64,000 nt of DNA from Holothuria scabra (lineage: Eukaryota; Echinodermata; Holothuroidea; Aspidochirotida; Holothuriidae): contig CM074188.1 of assembly GCA_037179385.1 (NCBI GenBank), positions 24,073,318 to 24,137,317 of the forward strand, read 5' to 3'. The notes under the pieces were generated by a model. The model was given only the letters and a program-made list of their open reading frames with translations, was not told where the DNA came from and made no database searches. This document shows positions 57,605 through 64,000 of this stretch, one piece after another (the stretch's first letter is position 1; each line of letters opens with the position of its first letter). The position numbers and the translations under genes were made by a program.

Positions 57605-58585
57605 TTGTCTGCCTCAAGATGTTCTGCAAACAAGGATTTCAGAGTTTAATGCCAGGTGATACCATATGACCATTGACTTTCACCAAAAACAACAGGTACA
57701 GTACTTTCAACTCACCATAACACATCCACATACTAATTATGAAATCCACCCAAGTTTCCTACCTTGAGATATCTCATTGACAAGATTTTCAAAGTTTAAC
57801 CTTTGGTGACCCCAGATTACCTTTCACCTCCACAAAAATCATATACAGACCATCTTCTCACCATTACCCATCCACATACTAATTATAAAATCCATCCACA
57901 TTTCGTACCTTGAGCTATCCTAAACAAGGTTTTCATAGTTTGACCTCTAATGACCCCAAATAAACTTCAATCTCCACCAAGGACTCTATCTCACTTTTTT
58001 ACCTTGAAATACAAAGTAGAACAGGTAATCAAGGGATTGACCTTGGACAACCCCAGGTGAACTTTGACCTCTACCAAAATTAATAGGGTCTAACCTCCCA
58101 TCATAAAACAATCCAAGCTTCCTATCTTGCGATATCATGCAAACAAGGTTTTCGGAGTTTGACCCCCTAAGATCCAGTTGGCCTTTCCTCTACCAAAATT
58201 TTAAAAAGTTATTTCTCACACCAAACAGCATTCGCAAACCAAATTTAAAATTAATCCAAGTTTCCTACCTTGAGATATCATGTAAACAAGGTTTCCGGGG
58301 TTTGACCCCTGTGACCCCAAATGACCTTTGACCTTTAAAGAAATCTGTAGGATTCTTCCATACAGCATAACGCATCAGCGTATCAAGTTTGAAATCAATC
58401 CAAGTTTCCTACCTTGAGAAAATTTGTAAACAAGGATTTCGGGGTTTGACCCCTGTGACCCCAGATTACCATTGACCTCCCCTAAATCACAAGGGTTTAT
58501 CCACTCAGTGCGGGTTATATATTTACCAAGTTTGAGAACTTTCAGATTTTCCCTTCTTAAGATATCGTGTAAACAAGCAAAGTTT
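57605..58585. repeat. Tandem array of about 120-bp units
   Basis: About eight diverged units, each with AAGTTTCCTACCTTGAGATATC, AAACAAGGTTTTC, GTTTGACCCCTGTGACCCC and TGACCTTTGACCTC. It ends in a CA/CGTA-type microsatellite (58588-58632). No coding potential. Confidence 0.8.
58322..58334 (+). promoter_or_regulatory. DR1-type nuclear receptor half-site pair inside the tandem repeat
   Basis: TGACCTTTGACCT is the reverse complement of AGGTCAAAGGTCA, a perfect direct repeat with one spacer base, known as an RXR/HNF4/COUP-TF site. The same word is at 60202-60214. Function is not shown. Confidence 0.3.
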
Positions 58586-59095
58586 CACAAACACACACAC
58601 GTACCTACACACATACATACACACGCACGCCATCATGAATGCATAGGTTTCTCTTTTCTTCCCAAACCAAAACTCTAATCTACTACACCTAAAATCTACT
58701 ACACATATATTTTCTCCATGCCTCAAATATTTAGGGACATTTAATATGATGTCCCCTCATAAAATATCGGAGACATGTTCTATCCCTCCCTTCCTCTGTA
58801 ATCGCCGTCCGGAGATCTCTGTTTTGTAAACATTAAGAATAATGGAACTTTCCTATACTTGCAATGTCAGTTACAACTGTATGCTGCACCTAAGCATATC
58901 CTTAAGGGCCTGAAGCCAATGTGCATGCACAGTGGTAACTCTGAATTGGATTATTCCTCAATTCTAAAAGTATGGAATTTGTAAAAGAGGACGCTATTTG
59001 CACATGCAAACGAGAAGAAGGTAATTGTTTTAAAGGTTCACTCTTTGCCAACCAAATGCCTTTTTTCACTTTCTTTGCCAATCTCCTTTAAGGGC

Positions 59096-59500
59096 AATCG
59101 AGTCGACAAGCCAGGTTGTGGCTTCTTTTCTATTCAGCCAGTCTAGAGCAGGACCACTCAGTGTTTGCCCTTTTGAGGGCGTACTTGTCCATTTGGGACG
59201 TTTAGCTCCTTAAGGGAGCAGAACTCCTCCGGGAGTAATCGTTTGGTTTTCGCCCCTTGGCTCTTCGCCAGAGAGTCGTGGGGACATTTAGAAAAAAAAA
59301 AAAAAAGAGTCGACAAGACTATTCAGCCAGTCTAGAGCAGGACCACACATGTTTGCCCTTTAGAGGGCGTAATTGTTCATTTGGGACGTTTAGCTCCTTA
59401 AGGGAGCAGAACTCTCCGGGAGTAAATGTTTGGTTTTCGCCCCTTGGCTCTTCGCCAGAGAGGCGAGGGGACTTTTAGAAAAAAGAATCGAGCCGACAAG
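59096..59500 (+). mobile_element. Tandem pair of poly(A)-tailed retroelement tails with target duplications
   Basis: Two about 170-base copies, each from TATTCAGCCAGTCTAGAGCAGGACCAC to GGGGACWTTTAGAAAA plus an A-run. AATCGAGTCGACAAG occurs before the first (59096-59110), GAGTCGACAAG between them (59307-59317) and AATCGAGCCGACAAG after the second (59486-59500). Behaves as a SINE or LINE 3' end; related piece at 52840. Confidence 0.75.
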
Positions 59501-59604
59501 AACTCACTATGAGATAAGCTTGAATCTTCGAGTAGATGACGACATGTCTCACGTAGATGAAATACTCAAAGACAGTCATTCGCCACCCCTAACAACATTA
59601 TGTG

Positions 59605-59867
59605 TTAAAGGGCAAGAGCAGTCACCCCAACTTGAAGTAGTGTAGTCGACTGTCCTGTTTCATGACTCTTTAAAGTCAAGTGTGAATATTTTTTCTCCTC
59701 AAATGTGAAATTTATCTGGATTAACTACTTTGTTTATCTTGAACATGTAATACTGAAGTCCTAAAATATTATGAAAGATACTTGGAAGAGATAAAAGGGA
59801 GAAATGTGAGATTTAACTGTTTTTCTGCTACAAAAGCAAGTTTGGGGCGACTGCTTTTGACCTTTAA
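59605..59867 (+). mobile_element. TTAA-flanked MITE, best copy
   Basis: TTAAAGGGCAAGAGCAGTC on the left and GACTGCTTTTGACCTTTAA on the right form inverted ends flanked by TTAA, the target of Kolobok and piggyBac elements; 263 bases, no coding. Other copies at 3128, about 29985-30140 and 49078. Confidence 0.8.
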
Positions 59868-60337
59868 GATCTTCAATTCTCAATAAGTCAAATCGGTAAC
59901 TCAGTTTGGTGGCTATGCAAATGCACACGTCCTCCAAATCGTCGGGACAGCCTAAACAAACAGGGCAAACAGAATAAACAGAGTTCAAATATGGGAATTT
60001 TTTCAATTATTTGTTACAATTAAGTTGCACACAACTTAAAGTGTATGGTATTGAAAGATGTAAGGGATGTATACGGTGTTATTTACAAGTGCGTTAACAA
60101 TATGTCTCATTCTTCTCTATAATCATGTCTTAATGACCATTGTTACATTTTATCAATATGACAGCAAAGCGCCTTTCCTGGTTAAACTCTTCGATCACCT
60201 GTGACCTTTGACCTACAGGGTCATCGATTATACATGTTCAACTTCTTTTTTTAAATAGTCTGGACCTCCACACAAAGTTTCATCCCTATCGATTTACACT
60301 TTCAGGAGGGGAGGTTGCGCTGCATTTTTCTCAAACC

Positions 60338-60612
60338 ATAGGCGAATCCCTGGAGAACTAGTGATGGTCTGATTTTAGTCGGCCGTTACTGGGGTCCATC
60401 ACCTTTTAATCTTTGCTAACTTTTTCTTTGCTTAGTGCTTACCGGTACCATTGATTAATTGTACACTGTAATGCCTCTTGATTCCCTCAATTTCACTGTA
60501 AATGAGGGTTTAAAATCACATTTAGACAATAAATGAAAACGATTTTAGACTAATGAACCCCACTTATGGCTGCTCACAGTCACTAAAGACAAACGTTGAT
60601 TGGATTTGTCTA
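60338..60612 (+). mobile_element. TATAGACGAATC-type MITE, copy 6
   Basis: Most diverged copy: ends ATAGGCGAATCCC and GATTGGATTTGTCTA; the inside retains GGTCTGATTTTAGTCGGCC and AATGAAAACGATT. Confidence 0.75.
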
Positions 60613-62025
60613 GCGGTGTCTTTGTCCCTTGAATTGCGTAACAACCACACAAAACGCTTTTGAAATTTAACAATACCCACACAGTTGAGGTTTTCTATTG
60701 TTTAGGTGAGCAGCATATTATCTTATCCCCATATCTATATTAATTTATATAGCACCTAGAAATATCAAGGCCTTACAATAATGAAACTTTAATGATGAAG
60801 ATAATAACTATTTTCTTTTGAACAAAGCTAATTGATGCAGTTAGCAACTTCCTTGCTGAAACTACGTATTGTAAGTCTTAATGAGAATGAATCAGTCTGC
60901 TAATGACGTCAACAAATGTTATGCAGTAAAGAATCTAGTAGAATCGTGCAAACCGCTGCCAAAGTGTGTTTTGGGTGTTAATCATTACAAGGTAGGGACT
61001 TTCCGAAGAAAGGCCGTTTTTTCTTTGAGACAAACGCGAAGTGAAAAGACGTTGTTTTGTAGCAAACCGTGTCTTCTTACGATTCGAAGCAGGATCTTAA
61101 CTTAATAACAAGAAAATTAAGCTGTTTTGAACTTACAAGAAGCCTTACTCCTTCACGGTAAGTTGACGTTACGCTCTTCTCAGTGAGGTGTTATTAGTAA
61201 CACTTACCTGGTCTTCTCATGTATATATATATACACGGAAAATAGTACATACTGCACTAACGTCTTCATTAAATCATAATATTATGACGTTCAGGATGGC
61301 TGCCTGCTACGTCTATCTTGTGCGTAACAGTTCCCACATACCCATGTGGTTAAGTATCGATCAACACATTTAACGTAAGATTTCCAACACATTTTAGATC
61401 AGTTTAGATCAAATTTAAAAAAAAAGTATATACAGAGTTCCAAACTCAATCTTCGATTGCACTTTTGAGAACAACAGTGATATCCAACTAAAATTAATTA
61501 ATTGAATTACAAAACTTATGAAAACAAATGTTGCAGCATTTGCCCCTTTAAAGGGCCTAGAGTGGACCCAAAATTTACACTTTTGATAAATAGACTGTGA
61601 TATTAACACGATAATAGTTCCACAAAACATTGGTTATGAAAATATAAATTAAGAAAGTATGGTCACGGGGATTTGGGCTGAAGGAGGTCTTAAATGGAAC
61701 ATAAGAATCCAAAATGGGATCCAGCTAAATTTCTCACAGCATCTCCGATGTTTACAAAACTTGATCAACTGAAACCGCAACTTTCAAAAATTAAATTTAA
61801 GACTAAGACAACTAGGGTGATGGTCCCTTAACATTCTTAAAACACTAATTTGTGTCGCTTTGTAAGTACATATAGAGAATTTACTATCGGTACTGCAATA
61901 TTCGCTCGTCAGCAAAGTTTTGTAGGATTACCTGTATTGCTAAATGTAGCGGTATTGTTTGATTTGAACTGTGCTTTTTGATCATTTGGTTCTCTGTCGG
62001 GTGTTGAAGGGTTCCCTTGAAGTTG
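60613..62025. other. No gene recognised
   Basis: Short frames only (for example 60881-61105) with no known domain. A TATATATATA run is at 61221-61232. Confidence 0.3.
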
Positions 62026-62027
62026 AC

Positions 62028-62100
62028 TACATCGGGATTTGAGCTCGGGCCTCTAATTTCGGCTCTCTAACCACTGAGCTACGAAGCCAAGATAGTGTTG
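62028..62100 (-). repeat. tRNA-like sequence (SINE head or tRNA pseudogene)
   Basis: On the minus strand GGCTTCGTAGCTCAGTGGTTAGAGAGCC is a near-perfect tRNA 5' half with A box, and GAGCTCAAATCCC is a B-box-like T arm. The 3' end does not pair with the GGCTTCG acceptor strand, so a functional tRNA is unlikely. Confidence 0.55.
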
Positions 62101-62267
62101 GCCTTCGTCAAATATAAGATGAAGCAACTCGCAATTCATTTCCTGAGCAGGTGATCTTTTTTTCGAACTGTACCAGTTTTCCCGACACAAGCACAAACTA
62201 GATACGTTTCATGTACCAGTTGACGCAAACGTATGAGTGGACATGGAATGATATGTATGCATATCAG

Positions 62268-62420
62268 TGTTGTAGTGCTCGAGACCGGTCCCAAAACCGT
62301 TTTTCCATGCAAGTCTCGGTCTCGTTCTCGACGCCCTGTGGTCCCGGTCTCTGACTCTTGCGGTCTCGGACCCTTGCGGTCTGGCAAGCTGTTCTGCTAT
62401 TGCTTTGAGACCGGTCATAG
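62268..62420. repeat. GGTCTCG-type short tandem repeat
   Basis: Irregular repeats of GGTCTCG/GACCGGTC units (GTCTCGGTCTCGTTCTCG, GGTCCCGGTCTCTGAC). It produces open frames on both strands without real coding content. Confidence 0.6.
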
Positions 62421-62664
62421 ATTTTTCACTTTTATTTTTGTTAAATAAAATGAATAACGTTTTCAAATAAAAGAGTGAAGTGTTACGTTGTTAGATGCTT
62501 AGATAACTTTATTAAAACTTTATTATAGGCTACATTTCATTTTTTGGGTGAGGTGCTTGATGTCCATTGTTATTTTTTGATGCATATCGACTTTATCTAA
62601 CCTAACTTTATCTTTATAAACTCATAGTTTGTTTTCCAAAAACATCAATGGCATTGAGCGAATA

Positions 62665-62830
62665 CGTCCATAGGCGTCGATTTAGGAGGGGGCCAGGGGA
62701 CATGTCCCCCCCCCCCACTTTTTTGAGTGTAGGGGACACTAACGTAAAAAGTCCCCCACCCCACATTTTGTGACCTGAAACTTTAAAGTACTACCAAAAA
62801 GACATACTTGAAGGTTATGAAAGGCGTCCT
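62665..62830 (-). repeat. Family C end fragment, inverted
   Basis: Reverse complement matches 35800-35895: CTTTTTGGTAGTAC, TTTCAGGTCACAAAA, TACGTTAGTG and ATCGACGCC in the same order, with a poly-C run. Confidence 0.6.
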
Positions 62831-63809
62831 CTAGAGATTACGATCTTCTTTCTCTATCAATAATTCCACATGTTTACTCTGCAAATCCCCCAAATTTTTG
62901 AGCGTTCCGCGCGCTTGCAGTCTCATTGATGTTCTTTTTTCACTGGGATATCAAACAGTCAAATATGTACTATATTCATCTGTCTCTACGATTTTGTCGA
63001 TGTTCGTTTGCATAGGGCAGCAGGTGTGGTTATGAAGGATCGCAATGTTTCAGAAATTGACGAACAGGAATCGTCCCGTACCATGTTTTAATGAAGTCTG
63101 TAGTCTTTAGTGAATCACCAGCCTGGCAGGCTAAAATTGGCAAACACATTTTAAGAAAACTGAAAATGTCTCGGTGCACAGTCTGCATGCAACTTTTTCA
63201 GAAAAATATATGATTCCTCATGCAAACTTTCACACATTACACATTTGTATAACGATTCGACCATTTCGTATTAAGACCATTATCAGAGAAGTAAAGTCAC
63301 ACTAACGTTTGCTAGATAAGAGACTTCAATCAGGAACTAGAGGTACACCTACATCCGTTGTCTGCAGATAGTGATAAGTTGTCGTTCGAAAAAACCTATT
63401 TTAATGTCTTTTGTATCAACAATCTTACACCGGTATGCCTTTATGTTACGGTGTCTCAGTAACACCAATGGTTACCTCCCCCCCCCCCCCCCCGTCGATC
63501 TGTAATTTTTCCGTTATGTGTGCTTATGATCAATTCATGGATTTATTTTACCTTCTCTCCATTACAAATGGTTCCTCACTATTAAGAACGTTCACAAATC
63601 CGTCGCAAACTATGACAATTTTCGTTGTGATTCTAATTAATTGTAGAGTACACCCGGTATTTAAATTCACATTGACGTATAGTCCGATGAAGTAACTACC
63701 CACACTTTCAAGATCATTTTTTGGAAACTTTGGAGTTTGCTAGTAACTCTAAATATTGAAGCATTTAGCAACATTTTCAATTTGGGCCTCTTCTCTTAGA
63801 CACCCATGC
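62831..63809. other. No gene recognised
   Basis: Poly-C run at 63478-63493; short frames only. Confidence 0.3.
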
Positions 63810-64000
63810 AGTGGTGTAGCTATGGGGGATGCGGCTCTGAAAAATAAAGAGTTCGGAAATTTGCCATTTGTGAAGCCACTCTGCTGTGTGGTTTTGAAAA
63901 CTCATGCAATTCCGAAATCTAACCTCCACATTCGCCATTCTTTGTTTCAAAAAAGGAAAATTTTTCGCTTGCGGCTTCACGCGCCACAAATTGCGCTTCC
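63810..64000 (+). mobile_element. Start of a hAT-like family C element running off the window
   Basis: CAGTGGTGTAGCTATGGGGG opens a sequence matching the reverse complement of about 56975-57062 (GGCTCTGAAAA, AAATTTGCCATTTGTGA). The other end lies outside the window. Confidence 0.55.

Noticed and set aside
62028..62100. Functional tRNA gene
   Set aside because: Good A box but no acceptor-stem pairing and a weak T arm; more likely a SINE head or tRNA pseudogene.
1..64000. CRISPR arrays, bacterial operons or phage genes
   Set aside because: No direct-repeat/spacer arrays; spliced gene, SINEs and LINE show animal nuclear DNA.

Overview
This is animal nuclear DNA: AT-rich, intron-bearing, and made up mostly of DNA transposons, MITEs and tRNA-derived SINEs. 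The recurrent TAGGCCTA-type words and the repeat mixture suggest a marine deuterostome, most likely an echinoderm and perhaps a sea cucumber. That placement is inference, because nothing in the window is diagnostic of a species.

One protein-coding gene can be supported. It is a ten-coding-exon SLC22 (organic cation transporter, OCT-like) gene on the + strand, from the ATG at 28398 to the TAA at 50741. All exon junctions follow GT..AG and all phases agree, giving a 537-residue 12-TM major facilitator protein. It has the large N-terminal extracellular loop, MFS motif A, the ELIGPSKR and PESPRWLL motifs and the PETKG C-terminus. The TM11 position that is Asp in vertebrate OCTs and Arg in OATs is Gln here. 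An acceptor AG lies just before the start codon, so a non-coding 5' exon must lie upstream and was not located with confidence.

Layout: 1-2100, no recognised feature. 2.1-5.95 kb, two copies of a GGACTY hexamer satellite attached to GTGACAAAAGTGG repeats, plus a TTAA-flanked MITE. 6.3-9.95 kb, three hAT-like elements nested one inside another, each with its own 8-bp target duplication. 11.2-15.2 kb, a roughly 200-bp tandem repeat split by a hAT-like element that is itself split by a 5'-truncated LINE. 18.4-20.2 kb, another hAT-like element, then a SINE tail and a MITE. 24-25.1 kb, MITE and SINE copies. 26.7-27.7 kb, an inverted duplication just upstream of the SLC22 gene. 28.4-50.7 kb, the SLC22 gene, with introns carrying hAT MITEs, a full-length 1966-bp hAT-like element, SINEs, and a 5.6-kb structure with about 1.55-kb inverted arms in the last intron. 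51-64 kb, intergenic repeats: a foldback with 16-bp minisatellite arms, a tandem array of about 120-bp units, a duplicated poly(A)-tailed retroelement tail, MITEs and SINEs.

No CRISPR array, operon, rRNA or convincing functional tRNA was seen. The most informative signals are the nested hAT-like insertions with intact target duplications, a composite hAT family that carries a second hAT-type unit and an internal palindromic repeat, and the long inverted arms in intron 9.
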